Source of the DNA: Hyperoodon ampullatus
Lineage: Eukaryota > Chordata > Mammalia > Artiodactyla > Ziphiidae
Assembly: GCA_949752795.1 (NCBI GenBank)
Contig: OX457059.1
Span: 173,922,242-173,986,241 of the forward strand
Length of the DNA: 64,000 nt
Reading direction: 5' to 3'
In this document: positions 1 to 12,231 of the stretch, piece after piece
Layout: every line of letters starts with the position of its first letter
Position numbering within the stretch: the stretch's first letter is position 1
Position numbers and translations under genes: made by a program
Notes under the pieces: generated by a model
Seen by the model: only the letters and a program-made list of their open reading frames with translations
The model's database searches: none
What the model was told of the DNA's origin: nothing

Positions 1-1025
1 TGAGTTTAGGTAAACCCAGGGACTGTCCTCGTGGCGACCGGCCACCCTCGTGCTGCTGAGCTTTCGATAGCCCGTAGCCCCCGGGTGTGCTGGCCTCGGG
101 CGGGCGACGCTGGGGGCCAGCATTGCCCCCCTATCACCAAGCACTGCCCCTGCACAAAGAGCAGCCAGAGGAGACAGACCTGCCCACAGCTTCAGGGAAA
201 CAGCAGGGAGGCTGCAGGTCCGTTTAAGAAAATGCGGCTCACAATCAAGTACACACCACGAAGAGACTTGAGTTTTAAAAGGGTTTTTCCTTAAAAGGAA
301 AACAAACAAACAAACAAAAAAACAGGAACAAACATAAACTGGGAAGAAAAGAGGAGCCTAAGGATCCTGCCCGAGGACAAGGTAAAATTCCTGGGGGTTT
401 GGAAGACAGAATTCTAGAAGTTTCCTGATGGGTCTCCTGGGGAAGGGGCCCATGTTCTGTGTCCTGGGCCAAGATCCTCAGGAAGGAGGGTTGTGATGGA
501 AAATGAAGTAGGGTTTGTGTCCCCTGTTTGCTGCCAGCCCCCCAGAGTCCCCTCTTTGCCTACGATGACTATCTCGCTCACCTGGGCAGAGGGTGATGGG
601 TAAGTCTGGGTGTCGGGGAGGGCAGCCAAGCGGCGTTTCCCAGGTGCCCTGGAGGTCCAGACGAGGAGGCTCCCAGCCATTCACCTGAGGCCACAGGTCA
701 TGGAGGACAAGTGAGCGTCCAGAGCAGGACCGCCCCTACCCTGAAAAGTACACAATCTCCTTACGCTCGGAAGCTTGGTCCGCTCTCGGAGGACTATTGG
801 TACAGCTAAGAGGTGAGGGAAGACGAACCCAGAAAATCACTGGAAATGACCTTGATTGATGGACTTCAATTCTCTGCCCCCTTGAAGAAAGAGAGAGAGA
901 GAGAGAGAGAGCAAGTTGGGCTTTGGAAAAATCAGGTCATTTTCCTGTACACCTAAGATCGTGGGTTGGTATTTTCACCTCCTAGATACCCTGTAGTCTT
1001 TGTAGATTTCAAACACAAGTGTCTG
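1..1025. other. Unique non-coding DNA, no gene recognised
   Basis: No ORF here resembles a known protein and no tRNA, rRNA or high-copy repeat is recognisable. A short (AAAC)n run lies near 300-320 and a (GA)n run at 891-911. The short ORFs overlap each other on both strands, as expected of chance open frames. Confidence 0.6.
891..911. repeat. (GA)n microsatellite
   Basis: A run of about ten GA dinucleotides preceded by GAAGAAA. Simple sequence repeat with no sign of coding. Confidence 0.9.
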
Positions 1026-1171
1026 CCCATTCGCTTATGTAACAAACATTTACGGAGTGCCTCCTGGGTACCTGGCACTGCTCTGGGCCCCAGGATACAA
1101 CAGTGAAGAAAACACATGAAAGTTCCTGCCTAGAGAGGAAAAAACACGAGTCTGGCAGGAGAGACATTTGT
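1026..1171 (+). mobile_element. LINE-2 (L2) 3'-end relic
   Basis: The order of words is that of an L2 3' region: an 'aacaaacattta' start, a 'gagtgcct' and 'cctggcactg' core, then 'ccaggatacaacagtgaagaaaa' (split here by small changes), ending in 'gttcctgcct'. It is diverged and short, as expected of an ancient mammalian L2 copy. Assignment is from memory of the consensus. Confidence 0.7.
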
Positions 1172-3895
1172 AACTTGTGTATATTCTTGATTTTTCCTTT
1201 TCTTTTTTAATTATAAATTTCAAATTCCTTTAACTCTGATACCTTAAACATCCCTTTGCACCACTCCAGTCCCGACCGTTGCTGCGGGAACCTTTCCTTT
1301 CACTCAGGTTATTGCTAAATGTTTGTGAAATGAATGAACAAATTAGTGAGTGACTTAGCTTTATTGTGTGAGAAAAAGTGCGCTTATGAAAATGAGCAAA
1401 CCAATTAGCCTTGGCAGCCCGTGGCCGCGTCCCAGATGTGGACTGGACAGCTGTGAAAGCACCCGAAGTTCACCCAGCTGCTTGTTCTAACCCACTGATG
1501 ATTGGTTTAAACCAACTCATGGCGTTTCCAATGACCGTGTTTTTATTCCACCAGACTTCTTCTTAATGTTACGTGGATAGTTCATTTACTTACTAAAACA
1601 CGCCATTCCAGGGCCAGAGCTCACATCATTTCTCCATCTTGTCTTAGCACCTAAAAGCTGCCCAGGATGTGGCCTCACCCTGACGGGCACGCACGATTCC
1701 GCAGGAAGCAGGTGCCCTTGCAGCTGGACTGCAGCCTCGCAGGTGTCCGCGCCTCTTTTACACTTGGAAGAAATCACTCTAAGAACCCATCAGATTCTTC
1801 ATGGTTTGAAGCTCCCTTGGCATTTCCCTAATTTATTAAAGCAGCTTTCCTTAACTGGTGACTGTCATTATGCAGGAGAAACGTAAGAGAAGAAACACAG
1901 TTGTGCCCCTTGATTGCTCCTGGAGCAGAAAATGCTGTTCTGCGCGGGTGCCGGATTCATCACAAGCTCCATATGGGCCAGGATTAGTGGAGAAGCTTCT
2001 TTTATTTTTCTGCTGAAGTGATCTCAAGACTGTGGACTGAGACTACCAAATTAGACCTTAGTGACGTCGGCATTGTTGACAGTGGGGCTGTGGTTTGAGA
2101 TCATCAGGGATGTAAGGACCAGCATGTCAGTGTGGCGGGATTTTGCTTGTTTTGCCAGGCGTATCTTTCCTCATGTGGATCAGGGAGTTATTGCAGATGG
2201 AGGCTGGGAGCTCTGACCGGGTCCAACCTCAGGAGTGGAGGACTGTCCTGCAGACTCTGGGCCTGGGGCTGGGGCAGGCGTCCAGTTCTTCCTGACTCTG
2301 GCCGTGAATACCTCGGCCGGTCATCTCACCGGCCCTCCTCCTACCGCTGAGATCTAACTGGTCACACAGGCTTGGGCATGGATGAAACGCCAAGGCTTGG
2401 ACTGTGATGAGGAGGGATTTTCTTTTCAGATCTACCTTGTAGAACTCTAACTCACCCGGAGAATGAGGATTTTTTGTTTAGACTCTTTCAATAGACGAGG
2501 AGGCCAATTTGAGCTCAGATGTGAGTGGTGGTGTATAGTTGTCTTAAACAATTTCCACCCAAACTCAAATAAAATTGTATGAGTTGAATTCATAGCTTGT
2601 CTTCTAGAATGCCCCGACCCTCCAGAAACATCCATTGCATTTATGGTTCTCTCTCTGAGTGGGCATTACACACATTTTGAAGAGAAACCAAGAAAGATGC
2701 TACAATAAACTTGATTCTTCTGTAAATGATCGAGCACACGATTATTTTTATGTATTAAATCATTTTTATTGTCACATTGTTATATAAAATATTGATATTT
2801 TATCATTTTAAATATATTATTTGCAATGTATAACAATATAACATGTATCTTATTATATTTAACACAATGTACAAATGTTATATAATATAAATTTATAGCA
2901 CAAGATACATTAAAATGTGCTTACTTTCCTTAAAAAGGAAGAAAATATATAATAATTTGGCCAATTTGTTTAGTATTTCTGGGGTATTTTCTCTATTCTT
3001 AGTAGGCATGCCCTCATCATAAACCTGCATCTTCTGTTTTTCCCAGCACAACTCAATAAGCAGAGTGACATTGAGAAGAGTTTTTGAAAAGAGAGCTGTT
3101 CCCACATGTCTTACATTTTCTTGGATTAATATTCCATGCCTGTTCTGAATATGGAAGGAGATGTCATCAGTGGTTGAGAAATTGGAGTCCGTTGCAGACA
3201 CGATTGTTTAAAAAATAAATACTAGGAGGACGCAAAAAAAAAAAAAAACCAATGGAGCAGGAAGCAAGGGTGGCGGTGTGATAGTGACGCAGACGCTGTG
3301 CCCCCAAGTTTGCTGAGACTCCCACAGACTTTGACAGAAACAAGCCTTCTCAATCGAGGCCCCTTTGTGATTGTCAAGGGGGATGGCGGCATCTGAGTCT
3401 GCTGGCTTCCCGACACGTGGAGTCCACACCTTTCTTTATGAGCCGATCTGTTTTTTCAACTTGTAGAGATACAGCTAAGAGCGAGAAGCAGCCCTAGTAG
3501 CTACTTGAGGACAAGGGGGAAAGTCATGTGAGCACAGTATTAAAAGCAGCACTGGGCATGAATATGGAGGCATATGTGCCCTTAGAAAGCATGGATTCTC
3601 CTTAATTCCAGCAAGAGTGATGCTACTTTTGTTAACTGTTCTGGCTGATTTCTGCCTAAACAAAACATCCTTACATGCAGGCTATCACTGAGAAATAAAA
3701 CCACTCCATGAAATAGCTCAGACAGTCAGGACAGTGCAACCTCTTGATTTTTAAATATTTATCCTTTTTTAAAAATACATAAAACAACGTGAGTCAGAGC
3801 TGACTGCCAAGAGAACTTCTCTAAAGGGATCTATTCACTTTTCACTTTTTTGTGAAACCATTTAAAATTTTAAAACTAAAACCAAAAGTAAACGG
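1172..3895. other. Unique non-coding DNA with AT-rich block
   Basis: No gene or clear transposon is recognised. The stretch 2740-2910 is very AT-rich. A run of about 16 A follows 3234. The longest ORFs (about 100 codons) have no recognisable family. Confidence 0.55.
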
Positions 3896-3909
3896 GAGAA
3901 TTTCTTTTT
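3896..3909. repeat. Left target-site duplication of truncated L1
   Basis: GAGAATTTCTTTTT matches 8483-8496 (GAGAATTTGTTTTT) at 13 of 14 bases. It lies just outside the A/T-rich tail of the minus-strand L1, where a TSD should be. Confidence 0.7.
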
Positions 3910-4326
3910 CTTTGGGATTAAACTTTTCTTTTTAATATTTTCTTTTTAACATTTTATTGGAATATAATTGCTTTACAAAGGTGTGTTAGTTTCTGCTGTA
4001 TAACAAGTGAATCAGCTGTACGTATACATATATCCCCATATCCCCTCCCTCTTCTGTCTCCCTCCCACCCTCCCTATCCCACCCCCTCTAGGTGATCACA
4101 AAGCACCAAGCAGATCTCCCTGTGCAATGCAGCTGCTTCCCACTAGCTATCTATTTTACATTTGGTAGTGTACATATGTCCACGCCACTCTCTAACTTTG
4201 TACCAGCTTACCCTTCCCCCTCCTCGTGTCCGCAAGTCCATTCTCTACATCTGTGTCTTTATTCCTGTCCTGCCCCTAGGTTCTTCAGAACCGTGTTTTT
4301 TTTTTTTGTTTTGTTTTTTGTTTTTT

Positions 4327-7300
4327 TTTCCATATATATGTGTTAGCATATGGTATTTGTTCTTCTCTTTCTAAATTACTTCACTCTGTATGACAGACTC
4401 CAGGTCCATCTACCTCACTACAAATAACTCAATTTTGTTTCTTTTTATGTCTGAGTAATATTCCATTGTATACATGTGCCACATCTTCTTTGTCCATTCA
4501 TCTGTGGATGTACATTTAGGTTGCTTCCATGTCCGGGCTATTGTAAATAGTGCTATAATGAACATTGTGGTACATGACTTTTTTTGAATTATGGTTTTCT
4601 TAGGGTATAATGCCCAATAGTGGGATTTCTGGGTCATATGGTAGTTCTATTTTTAGTTTTTTAAGGAACCTCCATACTGTTCTCCATAGTGCTTGTATCA
4701 ATTTACATTCCTACCAACAATGCAAGAAGGTTCCCTTTTCTCCACACCCTCTCCAGCATTTATTGTTTGTAGAGTTTCTGATGATGGCCATTCTCACTGG
4801 TGTGAGGTGGCACCTCATTGTAGTTTTGATTTGCATTTCTCTAATGATTAGTGATGTTGAACATTCTTTCATGTGTTTGCTGGCAATCTCTATATCTTCT
4901 TTGGAGAAATGTCTGTTTAGGTCTTCTGCCCATTTTTGGATTGGGTTGTTTGTTTTTTTGATATTGAGCTGCATGAGCTGCTTGTATATTTTGAAGATTA
5001 ATCCTTTGTCAGTTGCTTCGTTTGCAAATATTTTCTCCCATTCTGAGGGTTGGTTTTTCATCTTGTTTATGTTTTTTTTTTTTTTTTTGCTATGCAAAAG
5101 CTTATAAATTTCATTAGGTCCCATTTGTTTATTGTTGTTTTTATTTCTATTTCTCTAGGATGTGGATCAAAAAGGATCTTGCTGTGATTTATGTCATAGT
5201 GTTCTGCCTATGTTTTCCTCTAAGAATGTTATAGTATCTGGCCTTATATTTAGGTCTTTAATCCATTTTGAGTTATTTTTGTGTATGGTGTCAGAGAGTG
5301 TTCTAATTTCATTCTTTTCCATGCAGCTGTCCAGTTTTCCCAACACCACTTATTGAAGAAGCTGTCTTTTCTCCATTGTATACTCCTGCCTCTTTTATCA
5401 AAGATAAGTTGACCATATGTGCGTGGGTTTATCTCTGGGCTTTCAATCCTGTTCCATTGATCTATATTTCTGTTTTTGTCCCAGTACCTACCCTATCTTT
5501 GTAGTATAGTCTGAAGTCAGGGAGCCTGATTCCTCCAGCTCCGTTTTTCTTTCTCAAGATTGCTTTGGCTATTTGGGGTCTTTTGTGTTTCCATACAATT
5601 TGTGAAATTTTTTGTTCTAGTTCTGTGAAAAATGCCATTGGTAGTTTGATAGGGATTGCATTGAAGCTGTAGATTGCTTTGGGTAGTATAGTCATTTTCA
5701 CAATGTTGATTCTTCCAACCTAAGAACATGGTATATCTCTCCATCTGTTTGTATCATCTTTAATTTCTTTCAACAGTGTCTTATAGTTTTCTGCATATAG
5801 GTCTTTTGTCTCCGTAGGTAGCTTTATTCCTAGGTATTTTTTTCTTTTTGTTGCAATGGTAAATGGGAGTGTTTCCTTAATTTCTCTTTCAGATTTTTCA
5901 GCGTTAGTGTATAGGAATGCAAGAGATTTCTGTGCATTAATTTTGCATTCTGCTACTTTACCAAATTCATTGATTAGCTCTAGTAATCTAGAATTCTCTA
6001 TGTATAGTATCATGTCGTCTGCAAACAGTGACAGCTTTACTTCTTCTTTTCCGATTTGTATTCCTTTTATTTCCTTTTCTTCTCTGATTGCTGTGGCTAA
6101 CACTTCCAAAACTATGCTGAATAAGAGTGGTGAGAGTGGAGAACTTTCTCTTGTTCCTGATCTTAGAGGAAATGGTTTCAGTTTTTCACCATTGAGGACG
6201 ATGTTGGCTGTGGGTTTGTCATATATGGCCTTCATTATGTTGAGGTAAGTTCCCTCTATGCCTACTTTCTGGAGGGTTTTTATCATAACTCGGTGTTGAA
6301 TTTTGTCAAAAGCTTTTTCTGCATCTATTGAGATGATCCTATGTTTTTTCTCCTTCAGTTTCTTAATATGGTGTATCACATTGATTGATTTGTGTATACT
6401 GAGGAATCCTTACATTCCTGGAATAAACCCCACTTGATCATGGTGTATGATCCTTTTAATGTGCTGTTGGATTCTGTTTGCTAGTATTCTGTTGAGGATT
6501 TTTGCATCTATGTTCATCAGTGCTATTGGCCTGTAGTTTACTTTCTTTGTGACATCTTTCTCTGGTTTTGGTATCAGGGTGATGGTGGCCTCGTAGAATG
6601 AGTTTGGGAGTGTTCCTTCCTCTGCTACATTTTGGAAGAGTTTGAGAAGGATAGGTGTTAGCTCTTCTCTGAATATTTGATAGAATTCACCTGTGAAGCC
6701 ATCTGGTCCTGGGAGTTTGCTTAATGGAAGATTTTTAATCACAGTTTCAATTTCAGTGCTTGTGATTCGGCTGTTTATATTTTCTATTTCTTCCTTGTTC
6801 AGTGTCAGGAGGTTGTGCTTTTCTAAGAATTTTTCCATTTCTTCCAGGTTGTCCATTTTATTGGCATAGAGTTGCTTGTAATATTCTCTCATGATCCTTT
6901 GTATTTCTGCAGTGTCAGTTATTACTTATCCTTTTTCATTTTTAATTCTATTGATTTGAATCTTCTCCCTTTCTTTCTTGATGAGTCTGGTTAGTGATTT
7001 ACTAATTTTTTTTTATCTTCTCAAAGAAACAGCTATTAGTTTTATTGATCTTTGCTATCGTTTCCTTCATTTCTTTTTCATTTATTTCTGCTCTGATCTG
7101 TATGATTTTTTCCTTCTGCTAACTTTTGGGAGTTTTTGTTCTTCTTTCTCTAATTGCTTTAAGTGTAAGGTTAGGTTGTTTATTTGAGATTTTTCTTGTT
7201 TCTTCAGGTAGGATTGTATTGCTATAAACTTCCCTCTTAGCACTGCTTTTGCTGCATCCCATAGGATTTGGGTATTCGTGTTTTCACTGTCTTTTGTTTC

Positions 7301-8112
7301 TAGGTATATTTTGATTTCCTCTTTGATTTCTTCAGTGATCTTTGGTTATTTAGTAGTGTATTATTTAGCCTCCATGTATTTGGGTTTTTTACAGATTTTT
7401 CCTATAATTGATAACTAGTCTCATAGTGTTGTGGTCAGAAAAGTTACTTGATATGATTTCAATTTTCTTAAATTTACCAAGACTTGATTTGTGACCCAAG
7501 ATATGGTCTATCTGGAGAATGTTCCATGAGCACTTGAGAATAAAGTGTATTTAGTTGTTTTTGGATGGAATGTCCTATAAATATCAATTAAGTCAATTTT
7601 GTTTAATGTGTCATCTAAAGCTTGTGTTTCCTTATTTATTTTCATTTTGGATGATCTGTCCATTGATGAAAGTGAGGTGTTAAAGTCCCCTACTATTATT
7701 GTGTTATTGTTGATTTCCCCTTTTATGGCTGTTAGCATTTTCCTTATGTATTTATGTGCTCCTACGTTGGGTGCATAAATGTTTACAATTGTTATATCTT
7801 CTTCTTGGAGTGATCCCTTGATCATTATGTAGTGTCCTTGTCTCTTGTAACATTCTTTATTTTAAAGTCTATTTTGTCTGATACGAGAATTCCTACTCCA
7901 GCTTTCTTTTGATTTCCATTTTCATGGAATATCTTTTTCCATCCCCTCACTTTCAGTCTGTATGTGTCCCTAGGTCTGAAGTGGGTCTCTTGTAGACAGC
8001 ATATATATGGGTCTTGTTTTTGTATCCATTCATCCAGTCTGTGTCTTTTGGTTGGAGCATTTAATCCTTTTACATTTAAGGTAATTATCAATATGTATGT
8101 TCTTATTACCAT
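4327..8112 (-). pseudogene. L1 ORF2 remnant (endonuclease / reverse transcriptase), disrupted
   Basis: Collinear pieces of L1 ORF2p can be read on the minus strand. The endonuclease N-terminus is at 8112-7825 with the CLQETHF segment, and it continues in an adjacent frame to about 7508. The RT start with [11 protein letters not shown] is at 6892-6410. The RT core, with [11 protein letters not shown] and FADD, is at 6379-5720. The thumb region is at 5744-5462. The cysteine-rich C-terminus with CWRGCGEKG is at 5124-4711, and the last piece is at 4637-4410. At least five frame breaks separate the pieces. A small deletion after LYIEN removes residues present in the intact copy, and the normally conserved RQGCPLSP segment reads RESSPLSP. 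The encoded enzyme cannot be made as one chain, so the copy is inactive. Pieces are reported as seen, not joined. Confidence 0.93.
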
Positions 8113-8167
8113 TTCCTTAATTGTTTTTGGCTTGTTAATTTAGGTCTTTTGCTTGTCTTATGTTTCC

Positions 8168-8482
8168 TGCCTAGAAAACTTCCTTTAGCACTTGTTGTAA
8201 AGCTGGTTTGGTTGTGCTGAATTCTCTTAGCTTTTGCTTGTTTGTAAAGGTTTTAATTTCTCCATCAAATCTGAATGAGATCCTTGCTGGGTAGAGTAAT
8301 CTTGGTTGTAGGCTTTTCCCTTTCATCACTTTAAATATGTCCTGCCACTCCCTTCTGGCTTGAAGAGTTTCTGCTGAAAGATCAGCTGTTAACCTTTTGG
8401 GGATTCCTTTGTACTTTGTTTGTTGCTTTTCCCTTGCTGCTTTTAACATTTTTTCTTTGTATTTAGTTTTTGACAGTTTGGT
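8168..8482 (-). pseudogene. L1 ORF1 C-terminal remnant
   Basis: A minus-strand open frame (8449-8171, 92 codons) encodes the C-terminal part of L1 ORF1p, including [23 protein letters not shown] and YPARISF, ending near the normal ORF1 stop. In the intact L1 at 13500-14393 these residues fall at about 208-297, spanning the end of the RRM and the C-terminal RNA-binding domain. Everything upstream (coiled coil, most of the RRM, 5'UTR) is missing because the element is 5'-truncated at about 8482. No promoter remains, so this is a dead fragment. Confidence 0.9.
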
Positions 8483-8496
8483 GAGAATTTGTTTTT
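8483..8496. repeat. Right target-site duplication of truncated L1
   Basis: Partner of 3896-3909, one mismatch in 14. The junction coincides with the point where homology to ORF1 ends after the word 'gacagtttg'. Confidence 0.7.
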
Positions 8497-10635
8497 AAAC
8501 TTTGGTGACCTGTGAAGGTAGCAATCATTCTCAGGGCCCTATGATTAAAAAGGAAAAGCACCATCCTAGTTTTTTTCCTCCCACATCTAGTGTACTTTAT
8601 TCCAGAATCTTCCCTTATAGAATTAGCACATGTTCATGTGCATGTGTGTCTGTGCACATATACATTTACCATGTTTTTGTGTTACATTCATAAAATCATC
8701 CAGTTCTAATCATTTTGCTATTTACTTCTAACTATCTCTAATATAGTCATTCGATTTTAATTTGTTTAACAAATATTCATTGAGAGAACAGCTTAATTTC
8801 TTGCACAATACCTTTACCAAAATCGCCAGCAAAGAGTCTTTCCTCTACCATGCTGTTTTCATATTGTACCCAAAATGTCAAATCCTTTTTTGAAATGGTG
8901 TGAATACCATGAAGCCACCTTTTGCAGATAGAGGTGATACACCAGACTTCTTAGAGCACTGATGACATTGAACCTGAATTCACATACCCTTGTGCAAGTC
9001 CAGAGTTTTCAAGCATGAATTTTTATTGATTTACATTACAATGTACTAATTTAATTAAATTCATTGATTTTGGTTAAGATTTCATTGATTCAGGCCAAAG
9101 GGGATGACTGTCTTTGGGAGACGGTTACCAAAATGCTTAGTGGCTATCTCTACTTGGTGAGATATAAGGAATTTCTGCACTTTTCTGCAGTGGGCATGTA
9201 TCATTTTTAAAACCTGTGGAAATTCCTGCCTCGGTATCATTTAAGGCCCTGTCAATCCGTGGAAACTCCTTGCCCATCCCACCTTCTGAGGTGGCTTTTT
9301 CCTCCCTGGGAATCCTGTCACATGCCACCTCTGTGAGCACAAAGCAGAGTGTATCCCACAGAAACTTCTAGTTTGCACCTCTCTTACACCCTAAGTTCCA
9401 TATGGCTGGTGGGGTGTTCACCTCTGTGTCTGGAGAAAGTCAGGGAATGGTCTCCGTGGTCTGTGTCTCTGCAGCCTCTGCGTTGGGGCCACCTCACATC
9501 TCAGACCTGCTGCCCAGAGGCCAGGACTCTCCTAAGCTCAAGGTGCAGAGGGTTGGGGGGTCAGAGTAAGGATGGAGCTGAATCTGAGCTTGAGCCAAAA
9601 GTGTGTCCCACAATGATGCTGGGATGGTGCTCTTGGAGCTGCCCCAGGACATTCTCATGTCTTCCTTGGGCCTGGTTGAATGACCATCTGCTTTACCTTC
9701 TGGAAGGAAATACACAGGGAGCACAGGGCTCACCTGAAAATGTTGTGAATGCAAGTCATGCCCAGTGGGGGAAACTGAGGGTATTTGGGACTGTTTTCTC
9801 CTTTCTGGGCATGACTGTAAATAATTTCTGCTGGAAATAGCTCCCAAGCCCCTCCTTTGTTTTCCTTTCCCCAGCAGGCTCTTCCATTCTTTGAACACAT
9901 TGTATATGTTCCAGGCCTGCTCCCTCCTTCCCGGGCAGGCAGTCAGAGGTAGACTAGATGTCCCAAGGAGAGGGGTAAGCCCCATGCTGCATGGGCCCCA
10001 CCATCTAGTGAGAGCTGATCCCCCCACCTCCCTGAGACTCTAAACTCCTTGGGGGGAGGGGGCAGGGCCAGCCCCATCACTAACCCTGGGACCCTGAGGC
10101 ATGGCACACAGTGAGAACTGGGCAGCTATTCCATGACTAATCCATGACAGATGGACAAACCTGACCACTGTCCCTGCAGCTGTAGTTCTCGAACACTGGA
10201 GCCTGGGGTTGGGGATGGGAGACCCAGCTCCCCTTCACTGGGCTGGGCCAGAATCTTCCAGAAGCTAGACAAGCTGCCTGAGCAAGTGAGCAAATTCTAC
10301 TTCAGAAATTTAACATTTTTCCCTTAATTTAAGTTTCTTTCTTCCTTCCTCCAAACCCCTAATCATAGACGTTGGGCAGGCCTGAGAGCTAATTCCTTAC
10401 CACTGCCCGCAGTGAGCTTATCCACTGTTTCTTCATTCCTGGAGCTCCTACTATTAAAGCCCACTACTAAATAAAGCCATTCTGAGCCAAAAAACACTCA
10501 AAATATACCCATTCCCTCATTTAATGCCTGAATCAGTTCTGCCATGGAAATATAGGCATGGTTGCCTGTCTGAGGAGCAGGGATTGGGTCCAACCACCTT
10601 GGAAACAGGTAGAACGTATGAAAGCTAGTGTGTCT
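8497..10635. other. Unique non-coding DNA
   Basis: No known protein family or repeat is recognised. Two overlapping ORFs of about 160-177 codons on opposite strands (9349-10027) share the same GC-richer DNA and lack recognisable domains. I take them as chance ORFs. Confidence 0.5.
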
Positions 10636-10639
10636 GACC

Positions 10640-10880
10640 TTACCCAGCAATTCCACTCTGGGTAGAAATCTGAAGGAAATGGTCACACAGGTTCACAAAA
10701 AACAGACAGAAGAACGTATATAGGAGCATTCTTTGTAGGAACGCCAGATCAGAAATTACCAAACAGTCACGATGATTCATTGAATCGGAGTGTGTTCTTA
10801 GGATGGAAGAGTACACAGCAACTAAAGCAAATAAGCTACAGCTCCACCATTGCCACAGAGGGAAGCAGACACGGCATCTG
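10640..10880 (+). mobile_element. Old LINE-1 3' relic
   Basis: Contains 'acccagcaattccactctggg' followed by 'gtatataggagcattctttgtagga' and 'gtacacagcaact..ctacagctccacc' in order (split by substitutions). This is the order of the end of ORF2 and 3'UTR of old mammalian L1 subfamilies. Heavily diverged, no open frame. Confidence 0.6.
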
Positions 10881-11345
10881 CATAAGCAGCAGGTGGCACT
10901 GGGTTTTGGGGACAGAATGCAGACTCCTTTTGTGGGGAGAGGCCTCTGATGACCAGAGGGTCTGATGAAGGCTTCTGTGTGCATGGAATGTTCTTGATAG
11001 CTCCACTCCCTCCTCGCAAAAGTTTACTGTGCTGGGCACTGATAATTTGGATTCCTTTTCTGAAAGTATGTTCTAGTTAATACAAAGTTTGTTCTCAATA
11101 AGAAAGAAGCCAGGGTGTAAAGCCTGGAGTCAGACTCAGGCCCACCTTCCCTCCACCCTGTGTGCAGGGCCCTCTAACGTTAGTGCTCAGTGACATGGAA
11201 ATGCATAAAACCCCAGTATAGTCTTGTGAATCAGCAAAGGAAAAGAGGGACAAATGCATAAAATTACCTCTAAATTTCTCTCTCTTAAAAAGGAAAAGGC
11301 CCATACTCTTATTCTGGCCAAGCCTGAGACATGGGATTTTCAGAG
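10881..11345. other. Unique non-coding DNA upstream of the intact L1
   Basis: No repeat or gene recognised. It ends at the insertion site of the full-length L1. Confidence 0.5.
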
Positions 11346-11360
11346 AAGAATTCACTGACC
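11346..11360. repeat. 5' target-site duplication of full-length L1
   Basis: AAGAATTCACTGACC is repeated exactly at 18631-18645 after the A-rich tail. A perfect 15-bp duplication is a typical L1 target-primed insertion signature and argues for a recent insertion. Confidence 0.95.
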
Positions 11361-11372
11361 GGATGGCGGAAG
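11361..11372 (+). promoter_or_regulatory. YY1-like site at L1 start
   Basis: GGATGGCGGAAG contains ATGGCGG, the YY1 core. In human L1 a YY1 site at the 5' end sets the accurate transcription start. Here it sits 1-2 bases inside the TSD boundary, the same arrangement. Confidence 0.6.
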
Positions 11373-11619
11373 AGTAAGACGCGGAGATCACCTTCCTCCC
11401 CACAGATACATCAGAAATTCATCTACACGTGGAACAACTCCAACAGAACACCTACTGAACGCTGACAGAAGACCTCAGACCCTCCAAAAGGCAAGAAACT
11501 CCCCACATACCTGGGTAGGTCAAAAGAAAAAAAGAATAAACAGAGACAATAGGATACGGACGGGACCTGCACCAGTGGGAGGGAGCCGTGAAGGAGGGAA
11601 GGTTTCTACACACTACAAG

Positions 11620-12130
11620 CCCCTTCGCGGGCGGAGACTGCAGGTGGCGGAGGGGGAAAGCTTCGGAGTAGCGGAGGAGAGCACAGCAACAGGGGTGCGG
11701 AGGGCAAAGCGGAGAGATTTTGGCACAGAGGATCGGTGCCCTTAGGCACACACCAGCCCGAGAGGCTTGTCTGCTCGGCCGCCGGGGCGGGCGGGGCTGG
11801 GAGCTGAGGCTCGGGTATCGGCTTTCAGTCGGAGCGCAGGGAGAGGTCTGGGGCTGGCGGCAGGAAGAGAGCCTGAAGGGGTTAGTGCTAGCCCGGAGGG
11901 AGTCCGGGGAAAGGGTCTGGAGCTACCGGAGAGGCAAGAGACTTTTTTCCCTTTTGTTGCCTGGTGCGCGAGGAGAGGGCATTCCCCTCCCTCCCCTCTG
12001 CCTGAGTGAGCCAGAGCCCCCGAATCAGCGGCTCCTTTAAACCCGTCCTGCCTGAGCGAAGAACGGACGCCCTCCGGCGACCTATGCGGAAAGGCGGGGC
12101 CAGGTCCAAGGCTGAGACCCGGGAGTTGTG
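11620..12130 (+). promoter_or_regulatory. CpG-rich block of L1 promoter
   Basis: I count about three dozen CpG dinucleotides by eye in roughly 540 bp, far above the surrounding DNA. Such density in an old methylated insertion would have decayed to TpG/CpA, so the retained CpGs suggest a young copy. It is the likely target of DNA methylation control. Confidence 0.75.
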
Positions 12131-12231
12131 AGAGCAGAGACAGGGAAATCTCTCTGTGCAGCCTCCGAGGCAGTGGATTAAAGCTCCACGGTCCATTTGA
12201 TGTGCCCTGCGTCTGTGGAGTGTATGAATGG

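Larger units (their letters stand above)
3910..8482 (-). mobile_element. 5'-truncated LINE-1, minus strand
   Basis: Read on the minus strand, this is a contiguous L1 from the C-terminal half of ORF1, through ORF2, to a 3'UTR and A-rich tail at 3910-3960. Its 3' end (about 3950-4330, reverse complement) matches the 3'UTR of the full-length L1 at 18.3-18.6 kb segment for segment. Similarity to ORF1 stops abruptly at about 8481, where the 14-bp TSD begins, so it was truncated on insertion. ORF2 is broken by frameshifts and stops. It belongs to the same or a close L1 lineage as the intact copy but is clearly older. Confidence 0.93.

Noticed and set aside
4610..5107. 165-codon plus-strand ORF
   Set aside because: It is the antisense of the L1 ORF2 remnant on the minus strand; the same holds for 5856-6248 and 4092-4374.
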